A stretch of 64,000 nt of DNA from an uncultured Acetatifactor sp. GTDB taxonomy: Bacteria; Bacillota; Clostridia; Lachnospirales; Lachnospiraceae. The notes under the pieces are model-generated. The model saw only the letters and a list, made by a program, of their open reading frames with translations, did no database searches and was not told the origin of the DNA. Numbering within the stretch: position 1 is the stretch's first letter; the number at the start of each line of letters is the position of its first letter. Location of the stretch: positions 4,827-68,826 of the forward strand of contig CAKRRD010000007.1 of assembly GCA_934394815.1 (NCBI GenBank), written 5' to 3'. Below are positions 18,157-26,355 of this stretch, piece by piece. A program made the position numbers and the translations under genes.

Positions 18157-18654
18157 TTGAAGAAAAAAATACTTGCCATGACAGCCGGAATTCTGACTGC
18201 ACTTGTGCTTACCGCCTGCGGAAAGGATCCGAAACTGACGCAGTTTAAGGAGGAAATAGATACTTTTTGTACGGAAATTTCCGATATAGACACTGAGATC
18301 AATAATGTAGACGCACAGTCCGAGGCTGCTGCAGACGAACTGCTGGGATATCTGGATCAGCTGGATGTGGCTTTTCAGGATTTCGCAGCATTGGATTTTC
18401 CTGAGGAATTTGACTATCTGGAATCCCTTGCCGATGAGGCCAGCGAATATATGACAACTGCGGTGGAAAGCTATCACGACGCCTACGATAACGGCGGTTA
18501 CAACCAGCTGACCGCGGATTATGCCAAAGAAAATTATGCCAGAGCTTACAAACGGATTCAGATCATTATTACGTTCCTGCATGGAGAACAGCCCGAAGAT
18601 GTGAATCTGACCACTGCGGAAGAGACCGCCGATACTGCTTCTATTGCAGATTAA
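18157..18654 (+). CDS. Small lipoprotein of unknown function
   Basis: A 165-residue exported lipoprotein. The start is TTG at 18157, 8 bases after GGAGG. A signal peptide (MKKKILAMTAGILTALVLTAC) ends in the lipobox LTAC, so Cys21 should be lipidated and the protein anchored on the outer face of the membrane. The mature part is acidic, alpha-helical and rich in Asp/Glu/Ala, probably a helical bundle; no enzymatic motif is seen. It is a lone plus-strand gene between metH and the small-membrane-protein cluster, closed by a bidirectional terminator. Function unknown. Confidence 0.85.
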   Translation: MKKKILAMTAGILTALVLTACGKDPKLTQFKEEIDTFCTEISDIDTEINNVDAQSEAAADELLGYLDQLDVAFQDFAALDFPEEFDYLESLADEASEYMTTAVESYHDAYDNGGYNQLTADYAKENYARAYKRIQIIITFLHGEQPEDVNLTTAEETADTASIAD

Positions 18655-18683
18655 TTTTTTAAATTCTATTTGCAGCATAACAA

Positions 18684-18718
18684 AATCCCCGATGTCATTG
18701 CATCGGGGATTCTTTTTA
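18684..18718. terminator. Bidirectional terminator
   Basis: Perfect 11-base stem AATCCCCGATG / CATCGGGGATT, 6-base loop, followed by CTTTTT on plus and TTTTG on minus. It serves the lipoprotein gene and the converging DUF4870-like gene. Confidence 0.9.
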
Positions 18719-18737
18719 TGACTTATGGTCCTATTTC

Positions 18738-19028
18738 TTATTTTAAGATCTTGATCTGGCCGATCAGGGGAACTTCCTTCTCGTTATCCTGGCAGGCATA
18801 AATCAGACCCATGATCCAGCATACGAACAGGAAGATGCTCAGGATAGAACCAACAATACCGCCCACATAGGGAATGTAGTTGATTACTGCTGCAACGATC
18901 TGGCCGATCAGAATAACCAGTGCCTGATTCAAATGGAACTTAGCGCCTTCTTTATCACCTGCGCAGAATGCAACGATCCAGCCGATCCAGGTGATGTAAG
19001 CAATGATACCCGTAGTTTTTTTATTCAT
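18738..19028 (-). CDS. DUF4870-like small membrane protein
   Basis: A 96-residue protein with three predicted transmembrane segments (about 6-22, 33-52 and 58-80). The pattern TGIIAYITWIGWIVAF, then KFHLNQALVI, matches DUF4870/Tic20-like proteins, in which a conserved polar FH-NQA turn follows the first helix. No function is established. It is the last of four small membrane-protein genes transcribed from 20403 and ends at the bidirectional terminator. Confidence 0.8.
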   Translation of the reverse strand: MNKKTTGIIAYITWIGWIVAFCAGDKEGAKFHLNQALVILIGQIVAAVINYIPYVGGIVGSILSIFLFVCWIMGLIYACQDNEKEVPLIGQIKILK

Positions 19029-19091
19029 GTTTTCTCCCTCTGCACTTTTGTGCGAAAAAAATATTCTGTATATGTAAAGTCCAAAATACAG

Positions 19092-19526
19092 TCATAGTGT
19101 AATGTGAAAAACCAGAAGCAAAATATTTTTGAAAATAAAATTTCCAATCATAATCACTACTGCCCCGTAAAGATGCCATTCATGGAAGCACCAGCCGCGG
19201 ATCCTGCCGATATGCAATCTGGCAAGGGTCTGACTCAGCATAAAGCCTCCGAAAATGACCACTGTGTACGGAACCAGAGGATGATACCAAAGTGCCTGTC
19301 CAAAATGTCCTGTAAGCAATGCACTTACTGCTCTTGTTCCCCCGCAGCCGGGACAATAAATCCCGAACAGACGATAGACCACACAGGTATATCCGTTAAG
19401 TCCCGGAAGGATGATATGTAAATACACAAATATTCCAATACTTCCAGCTAACAGGAAAATCCATCCTGCAATATAAAGTTGATCCTCCAGACTTCGCTGT
19501 TTTTTAGTAGTAGTTTGCAAATTCAC
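19092..19526 (-). CDS. DUF2752 membrane protein
   Basis: A 144-residue integral membrane protein carrying the DUF2752 hallmark CPGCGGTRA near residue 60 between hydrophobic helices. The listed start is GTG at 19526, which overlaps the preceding gene by 23 bases; the ribosome site is unclear and translation may begin by coupling. The role of DUF2752 is unknown; the CxxCGGTR motif suggests metal or redox chemistry at the membrane. It belongs to the four-gene operon with TM2, DUF4190 and DUF4870-like proteins. Confidence 0.82.
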   Translation of the reverse strand: MNLQTTTKKQRSLEDQLYIAGWIFLLAGSIGIFVYLHIILPGLNGYTCVVYRLFGIYCPGCGGTRAVSALLTGHFGQALWYHPLVPYTVVIFGGFMLSQTLARLHIGRIRGWCFHEWHLYGAVVIMIGNFIFKNILLLVFHITL

Positions 19527-19938
19527 TCATAAATGCTACAGAAAATACAGCAGCCAAAATCATAACTATAATTCCCAGTACAATACCGACGATAGAGCAG
19601 ATCAGTCCGGCTTTTGCCAGTCCGCTCTCACTCTGCTTGTTGGCAAATACGGCACAAATGATACCTCCGATGCCAAACAGTGCACCAATCCATCCGGTAC
19701 AGCATCCGAGAACAATGGAAAGAATACCCAGTACCAGGCTGACAATAGCCAGTACATTCGTGTCCGTATTCTCTGTCTGCTGAGGTGCTGCTGCAGCCAT
19801 CTGCGGCTGTACATTTGCGGTATAGTCCTGATAATTGTTAACAGGCTGTTCCGCTGCCGGCGTCTCCTGTACAGGCACTTCCGTTGCGGTAGTATCTACC
19901 GTTACATTATTTTCATTTTCAAAGTTCTGTCCGTCCAT
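19504..19938 (-). CDS. DUF4190 membrane protein
   Basis: A 144-residue protein. Residues 1-60 are a disordered, acidic, Pro/Gln/Thr-rich cytoplasmic tail; two transmembrane helices follow (about 62-95 and 105-135) separated by the short polar AVFANKQSESGLAKAG loop, which is the DUF4190 pattern. Function unknown. It sits between the TM2 gene and the DUF2752 gene and overlaps the latter. Confidence 0.85.
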   Translation of the reverse strand: MDGQNFENENNVTVDTTATEVPVQETPAAEQPVNNYQDYTANVQPQMAAAAPQQTENTDTNVLAIVSLVLGILSIVLGCCTGWIGALFGIGGIICAVFANKQSESGLAKAGLICSIVGIVLGIIVMILAAVFSVAFMSEFANYY

Positions 19939-19968
19939 TTTCCCTCTTTCTGCCTTGGAAAGGCTTAA

Positions 19969-20403
19969 TTAATCTGCCAGGGGATTCCCCTTGCCGTCCG
20001 TATTGATCTTACCGGTCAGGATCATAACAGCTTCTACCAGACTCCAGATCCATACACCCATCACCATAAAGATTCCAACGACAACACAGCAAAGAATACA
20101 TCCTACAATGGAAAGCACCAGCTGGGTTACGGCTTTGCCGGTATAACCAAGATAAAAGTTATGTACACCGAAGGTACCAAGGAAGATACCTAACAGTCCG
20201 GCTGCCAGTTTGGACTTGGCATCCGGTGCCGGAGCCTGCTTGTTGGCAACACCGCAGTTTAAACATACGGCAGCATCCGGTGCTAACGGTTTTCCACAGT
20301 TATGACAGTAATTATTGCCCTGCCCCTTGGCAACGCCGCACTTTATGCACATTACAGCTTCGTCTGTCATATAAGGCTCGCCGCAATTCTTACAAAAGTA
20401 CAT
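19969..20403 (-). CDS. TM2-domain protein with two zinc ribbons
   Basis: A 144-residue protein starting MYFCKNCG; the ATG at 20403 has GGGAGG upstream and is preferred over one 16 codons earlier. Two zinc ribbons, each with two CxxC pairs, occupy residues 4-52 (CKNCG..CIKCG and CHNCG..CLNCG). The TM2 domain follows: AGLLGIFLGTFGVHNFYLGYTGKA, then a second hydrophobic helix. TM2 proteins are widespread and uncharacterised in bacteria. It heads the four-gene cluster and is preceded by a promoter with flanking direct repeats. Confidence 0.88.
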   Translation of the reverse strand: MYFCKNCGEPYMTDEAVMCIKCGVAKGQGNNYCHNCGKPLAPDAAVCLNCGVANKQAPAPDAKSKLAAGLLGIFLGTFGVHNFYLGYTGKAVTQLVLSIVGCILCCVVVGIFMVMGVWIWSLVEAVMILTGKINTDGKGNPLAD

Positions 20404-20459
20404 TGATTTTTCCTCCCTCTCTTTTCTTACCTGACTGTTTTTCTCAGCCATTACTGTAC

Positions 20460-20488
20460 ATTATACAGGATATTTGTATATTTTACCA
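20460..20488 (-). promoter_or_regulatory. Promoter for the TM2-DUF4190-DUF2752-DUF4870 cluster
   Basis: Minus-strand perfect -10 TATAAT (20460-20465) with a poor -35 (TGGTAA, 20483-20488) at 17 bases. The weak -35 suggests an activator; two pairs of direct repeats lie immediately upstream. Confidence 0.5.
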
Positions 20489-20529
20489 GTGCTATTTTCA
20501 CATTATAACACCTTATAACGTGCTATTTT
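20489..20529. repeat. Nested direct repeats upstream of the TM2 cluster promoter
   Basis: GTGCTATTTT occurs at 20489-20498 and 20520-20529, 31 bases apart (three helical turns). Between them TTATAAC occurs at 20503-20509 and 20513-20519, 10 bases apart (one turn). The spacing fits side-by-side binding of a regulator on one face of the DNA. Confidence 0.55.
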
Positions 20530-20542
20530 TAAAGAAAAAAGG

Positions 20543-22177
20543 TTATCTGTGCTTACTATCCAAAAGCAGGCAGAATTTTTCATACAATTTACAGTATCCT
20601 GAGACAGCCATTACACAGAAGACGGGAACCGTATTATACAAATACCTTGACCGGCCCTCAAACAGCATGATAAACAAAAACATACCAATAAAGATAACGA
20701 TCATGACCGTGGACAGACACAGGGCATCCGGATCGGCCGGTTCTGCAGTTTCCTGTTTTTTCCGGGCGGTCATTCCCATATCCGCAAGAAACAGGGCCTC
20801 CAGAATAATCCCCACCAGTACGAAGAACCACAGTCCCTGGCTTACGGTTGTGAAACAGATATAGTTATCCCCTTCCAGCCAGTAAAAGCTCCGCAGGGGT
20901 TCTGTCCAGCTGCTGTCCGTAAGCTCCGGATAATCCCAGGCATGGAAAAATCCCTCCTGATGCCAGCTGAAGGTGCCGTCATTAAAGCTCATGACCTGTT
21001 TTCGCAGCCAGAAGAAAAGCATTCCGCCAAAACCTCTCTCCCGGATCCGCTGCTTTATGCCTTCCATTTCCTTCTGGACTCTTATTTCCTTTGGCTGTCC
21101 CGCATAGGCACGGACCAGTTCCATTCCGCCATCCGAGCAGGCTCCGGTGGTCTCCTCATTCAGGCCATCGTACATGAAATTGCTCCAGCCGCTTTCCATG
21201 GAGACATCATAATGGTAATCCAGTTCCCGGTACATCTCCTGTTTGCCCAGAGATGCCAGAAAGAAGGCAGCTGCCAGTAACAGCAATTTGCAGCCGGTCT
21301 TTTTTAATTTCACCAAAAGTGCTTCGTCATCCGTGATGGTCCAGTATAGATCCACCAGTACAACGGCGATCAGTGTCACATAACAGGTAGCCTTCATAAT
21401 GCCGCCCAGACAACCGGCCAGTGCCAACAGAAACCATAACAGATACGCACACCTGCTTTTGCTTCTACGAAACAGGCAATACAGGAACAATACCAGTGGT
21501 GGAAACACAATGGAGTATCCGTCGGTATAGGGAATCGTTTTCCATGGAGAAAGCCCGAAAAGCAGGCTGACAAGCCCCAGCGTAATGGTGGATATCCCGA
21601 TATTTCTGCTGATCAGAAGTGCCGAAAATGCAGTGCACACAACGGCGATCACCAGTAAAATGCATTGATACTGGATCCAGATAAACTCGGGATTGTAAGG
21701 ATAGTCCTTCATGGATGCGGACAGGGAATATAACTTGTAAAGCACCCAGGTAACGGGAATGTTGTTACTGAAAATGTTATAATAATCATCATATCCCAGT
21801 TCACCGCCCTCATAGATCCAGCGGGCGGAATTCGCTACCATACCGCAATCCCAGCCACCGTAAAAAACGATACACTTGGAAATCTTTATATTAACAAGAT
21901 AGAATGCCACACCGAACACCAGCGTCCCCACAACAAATAGAGTGGCGGAACGTTTTGTATAGGGAATCTTTCTTGCAAAAAAATAGATAATTCCCAACAG
22001 ACAGGCTCCGATCACAGCACAGAACAGCAGCCGCTTGTTGCCTACTGCTGTGACGATCTTATGCAGTTCGTTATAATTCAGGTTGGCTCCATAAACTATA
22101 ACAGCGTAAAAAACAGGAAGAAACAGCACCAGCAACAACAATGATAAAACTGCGATGCCTAAATATTTTCTCTTCAT
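20543..22177 (-). CDS. Polytopic membrane protein, GT-C glycosyltransferase-like
   Basis: A 544-residue protein with about ten or more transmembrane helices and a large extracytoplasmic loop near residues 315-420. An early loop with an acidic pair (GGWDCGMVANSARWIYEGGELGYDDYY) resembles the catalytic first loop of GT-C transferases that use polyprenyl-phosphate sugars. No specific family is recognisable. It has a good promoter (22231-22259), stands alone between the yolD and TM2 operons, and its start ATG at 22177 is preceded by AAAGGA. Envelope glycan transfer is inferred. Confidence 0.7.
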   Translation of the reverse strand: MKRKYLGIAVLSLLLLVLFLPVFYAVIVYGANLNYNELHKIVTAVGNKRLLFCAVIGACLLGIIYFFARKIPYTKRSATLFVVGTLVFGVAFYLVNIKISKCIVFYGGWDCGMVANSARWIYEGGELGYDDYYNIFSNNIPVTWVLYKLYSLSASMKDYPYNPEFIWIQYQCILLVIAVVCTAFSALLISRNIGISTITLGLVSLLFGLSPWKTIPYTDGYSIVFPPLVLFLYCLFRRSKSRCAYLLWFLLALAGCLGGIMKATCYVTLIAVVLVDLYWTITDDEALLVKLKKTGCKLLLLAAAFFLASLGKQEMYRELDYHYDVSMESGWSNFMYDGLNEETTGACSDGGMELVRAYAGQPKEIRVQKEMEGIKQRIRERGFGGMLFFWLRKQVMSFNDGTFSWHQEGFFHAWDYPELTDSSWTEPLRSFYWLEGDNYICFTTVSQGLWFFVLVGIILEALFLADMGMTARKKQETAEPADPDALCLSTVMIVIFIGMFLFIMLFEGRSRYLYNTVPVFCVMAVSGYCKLYEKFCLLLDSKHR

Positions 22178-22202
22178 CTTAAGGTATTCCTTTCCGGATT
22201 AT

Positions 22203-22219
22203 GGTAAAGATATTTTACC
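22203..22219. repeat. Perfect inverted repeat in the GT-C leader
   Basis: GGTAAA-gatat-TTTACC, 17 bases, lying between the promoter at 22231-22259 and the start codon; operator or small leader hairpin. Confidence 0.45.
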
Positions 22220-22230
22220 TACAAGGCAAT

Positions 22231-22259
22231 ATTGTAGCATTTTCTCCCAAAATTTACAA
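22231..22259 (-). promoter_or_regulatory. Promoter for the GT-C-like gene
   Basis: Minus-strand -35 TTGTAA (22254-22259), 17-base spacer, -10 TACAAT (22231-22236), just after the yolD stop. Confidence 0.7.
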
Positions 22260-22264
22260 TGCAG

Positions 22265-22666
22265 CTACAGAAAATCGATCCGCAGGATCCGCTCCACCAA
22301 AATCTCTGTCTCCCGGATCCGGAGGCTTCTGGTAGTTTCATCAATCTTGTATACGCATCCTTCCAGGGTACGATAGGCACCGCCGTCTTTTTTGACATCC
22401 GGCACGAAATATGTGATTCTGACAGGGATTGTGTCTTTCGGATGTTGCTGCAGATAACCGATCTGCCGGTCAATCTCCTGCTTTCCATCCTCGTCCAGTT
22501 CGACAAAACGTTCCGTCAGCCGGGCTGTTTCCCTCAGTGCATCATCGTATCCCGTAAGTGCCGCAAAGGGAGAAAACTGTGCTGCCCTGTCTTGCAGAGG
22601 CATTCTGGGATGAGTGGGTGACACCGGATGTGGCAGATAGAGCATGTCCTCATATTTTTCGTTCAT
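22265..22666 (-). CDS. YolD-like protein
   Basis: A 133-residue soluble protein of the YolD-like family, recognised by PLQDRAAQFSPFAALTGYDDALRE near residues 24-45 and a C-terminal beta-rich half. In Firmicutes yolD genes lie next to Y-family polymerase genes (UvrX/YqjW), and a UmuD-like role has been suggested but not proven. AAAAGGG precedes the ATG. It follows the polymerase by 45 bases and should share its SOS-type promoter. Confidence 0.85.
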   Translation of the reverse strand: MNEKYEDMLYLPHPVSPTHPRMPLQDRAAQFSPFAALTGYDDALRETARLTERFVELDEDGKQEIDRQIGYLQQHPKDTIPVRITYFVPDVKKDGGAYRTLEGCVYKIDETTRSLRIRETEILVERILRIDFL

Positions 22667-22711
22667 TTTTTACCCTTTTCTGTGATTGGTTTTTGTGTCC
22701 ATGATAGTTAA

Positions 22712-24262
22712 TTATGCCTTATGACCGCCAATCTGACGGTTCCTGTCTATGGTGGTGGCGCCTTCCTGCAGGTCAGCCGCTTTCAAAATGGCATTTTTGC
22801 CGTATTTGGACTGCAGGCGGAGCATTGCCTCCTGCAGATGCTTTTCTTTCTCCAGCCGTTCCATTTCCTGCTGTCTGGTTTCCCGGGAAGTTTCCTCTGC
22901 TTCCATCTGTAAAAGACCTCCGGAGAACAGATCCAGCTGTTCGTAGACCGGCTCATTTTTTATACTGTCCGCATCTTTTAAATGATTGGCTGCCAGCGTG
23001 ATCCTCCGGGCCAGAAGCGCAGGATCCACGATCCGCTCATATAACCTCATGGTCGTTTCTGTGATCATGCTGACCGATGCGGTCAATGCAGCAAGGTTCC
23101 CGGTACCATGGGCATGCTTCGGCACGCTTCTGCCGTAGCGGTCTACGGTGATCTCACCGTGATAGTAGTTGGCAATCTCCGGAATTTTCAGGTTGTCAAT
23201 ATCATAGCCCACAGTCAGTACGATCTGATCCGTGACCAGCCTTTTCGCTGCCAGATCCATGGCCAGCTGCTCTGCCATCTCCCGGACCACGATCTTCGTC
23301 TGTGTGAAATCCGTGGCACAATGCAATACCTGCCCGGAACTGATACTGTTGGTCTCCGGCCGGTAGGATTTGATCAGTTCCATGGTCACCGGTTCATATC
23401 CCCAGGCATGGTCGATCAGAAGTTCCGCATTGATTCCGAACATCCGGTATAACAGGTCTTCATTATAATACTCTGTTGGCCCGCCGATGGAGCATCTGGC
23501 CACATCACCCATGGTAAACATTCCGGCGGCTTCCAGCTTCTTACGGTATCCGGCTCCCACTCTCCAGAAATCCGTCAGAGGTTTATGATCCCACAAAAGT
23601 TCCCGGTAACTGATTTCATCCAGTTCGGCGATCCGGACCCCGTTCCTATCCGGCTCCATATGTTTCGCCACAATGTCCATGGCGATCTTACACAGGTACA
23701 GATTGGTTCCGATCCCCGCCGTGGCGGTCAGTCCCTTCTTTTCCAGAATCTCCTTTGCTATCTTCGATGCCAGTTCTCTGGCTGTCATGCCATAAGTTTT
23801 CAAATATTGTGTCGCATCCAGAAACACTTCGTCAATGGAATAGACATGAATGTCCTCCGGAGCGATATATTCCAGATAAATATTATAGATCTGGGTACTG
23901 CATTCCAGATATCTGGCCATCCGGGGCGTGGCGGTGACGAACCCCACCTCCAGTTCCGGATGCTCCTGTAATTCGTCTGCAAAGGTGCTTTTCCCCGAAA
24001 AGATTCCGCCGGGGGCTTTCACCTTCCGCAGGGCATTCACTTCCCGCACTTTGGAGATTACTTCAAACAGCCTCGCTCTTCCCGGAATTCCATAGGATTT
24101 CAGTGAAGGTGACACTGCAAGGCAGATCGTCTTCTGTGTCCTTGCAGCATCCGCCACCACCAGATTCGTATTCAAAGGATCCAGCCCTCTGTCCACGCAC
24201 TCCACGGAGGCATAAAAGGACTTGAGATCCATGGCAATATAAGTATGGGATTGTGGTTCCAT
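22712..24262 (-). CDS. Y-family DNA polymerase (UmuC/UvrX type)
   Basis: A 516-residue translesion polymerase. ATG at 24262 has a perfect AAAGGAGG 6 bases upstream. Catalytic carboxylates are in AMDLKSFYASVE (first Asp; Tyr is the likely steric gate) and YSIDEVFLD. An insertion between these motifs (about residues 60-105) distinguishes it from short DinB. The little-finger domain follows near residue 290. The C-terminal 60 residues are charged and coiled, in place of a plain clamp-binding end. It copies damaged DNA with low fidelity. The promoter carries an SOS operator, consistent with damage induction. Confidence 0.92.
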   Translation of the reverse strand: MEPQSHTYIAMDLKSFYASVECVDRGLDPLNTNLVVADAARTQKTICLAVSPSLKSYGIPGRARLFEVISKVREVNALRKVKAPGGIFSGKSTFADELQEHPELEVGFVTATPRMARYLECSTQIYNIYLEYIAPEDIHVYSIDEVFLDATQYLKTYGMTARELASKIAKEILEKKGLTATAGIGTNLYLCKIAMDIVAKHMEPDRNGVRIAELDEISYRELLWDHKPLTDFWRVGAGYRKKLEAAGMFTMGDVARCSIGGPTEYYNEDLLYRMFGINAELLIDHAWGYEPVTMELIKSYRPETNSISSGQVLHCATDFTQTKIVVREMAEQLAMDLAAKRLVTDQIVLTVGYDIDNLKIPEIANYYHGEITVDRYGRSVPKHAHGTGNLAALTASVSMITETTMRLYERIVDPALLARRITLAANHLKDADSIKNEPVYEQLDLFSGGLLQMEAEETSRETRQQEMERLEKEKHLQEAMLRLQSKYGKNAILKAADLQEGATTIDRNRQIGGHKA

Positions 24263-24325
24263 TGCTGCCTCCTTTCCGGGGCCTGTCTGCCTTGCAGCCA
24301 CTTGTTTTTCTCTGTTGCTCATTAT

Positions 24326-24355
24326 ATTATACCAGAACATGTATTCGATTACAAA
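24326..24355 (-). promoter_or_regulatory. Promoter for the Y-family polymerase operon
   Basis: Minus-strand -35 TTTGTA (24350-24355), 18-base spacer, extended -10 TGG-TATAAT (24326-24331). Confidence 0.72.
24334..24347. promoter_or_regulatory. LexA (SOS) operator candidate, polymerase operon
   Basis: On the minus strand CGAATACATGTTCT, 11 of 14 matches to CGAACATATGTTCG and one mismatch from the GAAC-N4-GTTC core. It fills the spacer between -35 and -10. Confidence 0.65.
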
Positions 24356-24367
24356 GTAATTTTCTGG

Positions 24368-24398
24368 AAAAAAAGACTCCCGAAAAAATCGGGAGTCT
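24368..24398 (-). terminator. Terminator of the GGGtGRT gene
   Basis: Perfect 10-base stem AGACTCCCGA / TCGGGAGTCT with a 5-base loop and a run of seven T on the minus strand. Confidence 0.9.
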
Positions 24399-24425
24399 CG
24401 AAAAACATTTTTAATAAGTTCTATC

Positions 24426-25436
24426 TTAGAACTTGCCAGCCTTAGCAGCTTCCTCGATGGATACGGCAACAGCTACGGTAGCACCTACCATAGGATTGTT
24501 ACCCATACCGATCAGACCCATCATCTCAACGTGTGCAGGTACGGAGGAAGAACCAGCGAACTGCGCGTCAGAGTGCATACGGCCCAGAGTATCGGTGAAA
24601 CCGTAAGAAGCGGGACCTGCAGCCATGTTATCGGGATGCAGAGTACGTCCGGTACCGCCGCCGGAAGCAACGGAGAAATACTTCTTGCCTGCTTCCAGTC
24701 TCTCCTTCTTGTAGGTACCAGCTACGGGATGCTGGAATCTGGTAGGGTTGGTAGAGTTACCGGTGATGGATACGTCTACGTTCTCCTTCCACATGATAGC
24801 TACGCCTTCGGGAACGCTGTTAGCGCCGTAGCAGTTAACCTTAGCACGAAGTCCCTCGGAATAAGCGATTCTCTCTACTTCGGTAACGGTGTTGGTGTAA
24901 GGATCATAAGAGGTCTCTACAAAAGTAAATCCGTTGATACGGGAAATGATCTTTGCAGCATCCTTACCAAGACCGTTCAGGATAACACGTAAAGGCTTCT
25001 GACGAACTTTGTTAGCCTTCTCTGCGATACCAATCGCACCCTCTGCTGCTGCGAAGGACTCATGTCCAGCCAGGAAACAGAAGCAGTCGGTATCCTCTTC
25101 CAGTAACATCTTGCCCAGGTTACCATGACCAAGACCTACCTTACGGGTATCAGCAACGGAACCGGGGATACAGAATGCCTGTAAACCTTCGCCGATAGCT
25201 GCAGCTGCTTCAGATGCCTTTCTGCAGCCTTTCTTGATTGCGATTGCAGCGCCTACAGTGTAAGCCCAGCAAGCATTTTCAAAACAGATGGGCTGGATCT
25301 TCTTTACCTGATCGTATACATCCAGGCCTGCATCTTTTGTGATCTTCTCTGCTTCTTCGATAGAGGAGATACCATAGCTGTTCAGTACAGCGTTGATCTT
25401 ATCAATACGTCTTTCATATGATTCAAATAAAGCCAT
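24426..25436 (-). CDS. GGGtGRT protein (uncharacterised clostridial family)
   Basis: A 336-residue soluble protein named in databases for its motif SGGGTGRTLHP, present here near residues 256-266. Other notable parts are a Gly/Ala-rich ENACWAYTVGAAIAIKKG segment near 55, GHESFAAAEGAIG near 125, and SITGNSTNPTRFQHP near 230. It has Cys residues but no recognisable cofactor fold. The upstream gene, 20 bases away, is an iron-sulfur scaffold-like protein; the two are found together in many Clostridia. Function is unknown; binding of a cofactor or involvement in Fe-S chemistry is inferred only from this pairing. Both genes have very clean ribosome sites and end at a strong terminator, suggesting substantial expression. 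Confidence 0.85.
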   Translation of the reverse strand: MALFESYERRIDKINAVLNSYGISSIEEAEKITKDAGLDVYDQVKKIQPICFENACWAYTVGAAIAIKKGCRKASEAAAAIGEGLQAFCIPGSVADTRKVGLGHGNLGKMLLEEDTDCFCFLAGHESFAAAEGAIGIAEKANKVRQKPLRVILNGLGKDAAKIISRINGFTFVETSYDPYTNTVTEVERIAYSEGLRAKVNCYGANSVPEGVAIMWKENVDVSITGNSTNPTRFQHPVAGTYKKERLEAGKKYFSVASGGGTGRTLHPDNMAAGPASYGFTDTLGRMHSDAQFAGSSSVPAHVEMMGLIGMGNNPMVGATVAVAVSIEEAAKAGKF

Positions 25437-25456
25437 TTTTTCTGTCCTCCTGTATC

Positions 25457-26149
25457 TTATTGTTTTCTGGGATCGATGATCTTAACTGCATCGTCTACAC
25501 GGCCATACTGGCCCTTAGCCTTCTCCCATGCAGTGTTGGCATCATCACCCTTCTTGATGAAGTCGGTCATCTTGCCGAGGTTAACGAACTGGTAGCCGAT
25601 GATCTGATCATCCTTGTCCAGAGCGATACCGGTTACATAACCTTCTGCCATCTCCAGATAACGAGGGCCCTTCTTCAGAGTACCGTACATGGTACCAACC
25701 TGGCTTCTTAAGCCCTTACCGAGGTCTTCCAGACCTGCGCCGACAGGCAGACCTTCCTCAGAGAATGCGCTCTGGGTACGGCCATAAACGATCTGTAAGA
25801 ACAGCTCTCTCATAGCGGTATTGATTGCATCACATACAAGGTCAGTATTTAAAGCTTCCATAACGGTCAGACCGGGCAGAATCTCAGCAGCCATAGCTGC
25901 GGAGTGAGTCATACCGGAACATCCAACGGTCTCAACCAGAGCCTCCTGGATGATACCTTCCTTAACGTTCAGGGTCAGCTTACATGCACCCTGCTGAGGT
26001 GCACACCAGCCCACACCGTGAGTCAGACCGGAAATATCCTTAACTTCTTTTGCCTGCACCCATTTTGCCTCTTCGGGAATGGGAGCACAACCATGATGTA
26101 CGCCCTGTGCAACGGGACACATTTCTTCAACTTCTTTTGAATAAATCAT
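25457..26149 (-). CDS. Iron-sulfur cluster scaffold-like protein (NifU/IscU-related)
   Basis: A 230-residue protein distantly resembling the NifU/IscU N-terminal domain. Cys residues that could bind a cluster lie in CPVAQGVHHGC (11-21), HGVGWCAP and GACKL (near 48-55), and VGCSGMTHSAA (near 76), followed by a helix typical of the fold (AAEILPGLTVMEALN). The C-terminal 80 residues are an extra domain not present in IscU. AAAGGAGA precedes the ATG. It is cotranscribed with the GGGtGRT gene. No cysteine desulfurase adjoins, so a dedicated or specialised scaffold is inferred rather than the housekeeping SUF/ISC one. Confidence 0.8.
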   Translation of the reverse strand: MIYSKEVEEMCPVAQGVHHGCAPIPEEAKWVQAKEVKDISGLTHGVGWCAPQQGACKLTLNVKEGIIQEALVETVGCSGMTHSAAMAAEILPGLTVMEALNTDLVCDAINTAMRELFLQIVYGRTQSAFSEEGLPVGAGLEDLGKGLRSQVGTMYGTLKKGPRYLEMAEGYVTGIALDKDDQIIGYQFVNLGKMTDFIKKGDDANTAWEKAKGQYGRVDDAVKIIDPRKQ

Positions 26150-26238
26150 GTGAAATCTCCTTTCAATATGTACTTATAATACTATTGATAAAATAATATC
26201 ATAATGGTCGTGTTCATTCTCTCATATTTCCTTTAAAA

Positions 26239-26267
26239 AATCTAGGGGTTTTGACAATTTTTTTCAA
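26239..26267 (-). promoter_or_regulatory. Candidate promoter for the scaffold/GGGtGRT operon
   Basis: Minus-strand -35 TTGAAA (26262-26267), 17-base spacer, -10 TAGATT (26239-26244), giving a leader of about 85 bases. Confidence 0.45.
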
Positions 26268-26274
26268 TAGTTTA

Positions 26275-26322
26275 TAGAAATAAACACCGTATCCCCCAAT
26301 GAACTGTATGGGAAATACGGTG
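26275..26322 (-). terminator. Terminator of ppa
   Basis: Perfect outer stem CACCGTAT / ATACGGTG with an inner CCC/GGG pairing, followed on the minus strand by TTTATTTCT. Confidence 0.75.
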
Positions 26323-26355
26323 CTTTGTGATTGTTGAAAATCAATTATCAACAGC

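Noticed and set aside
26251..26278. Plus-strand promoter-like TTGACA-16-TATAGA
   Set aside because: It points into the ppa terminator and the antisense of ppa with no plus-strand gene downstream; probably chance in an AT-rich spacer.
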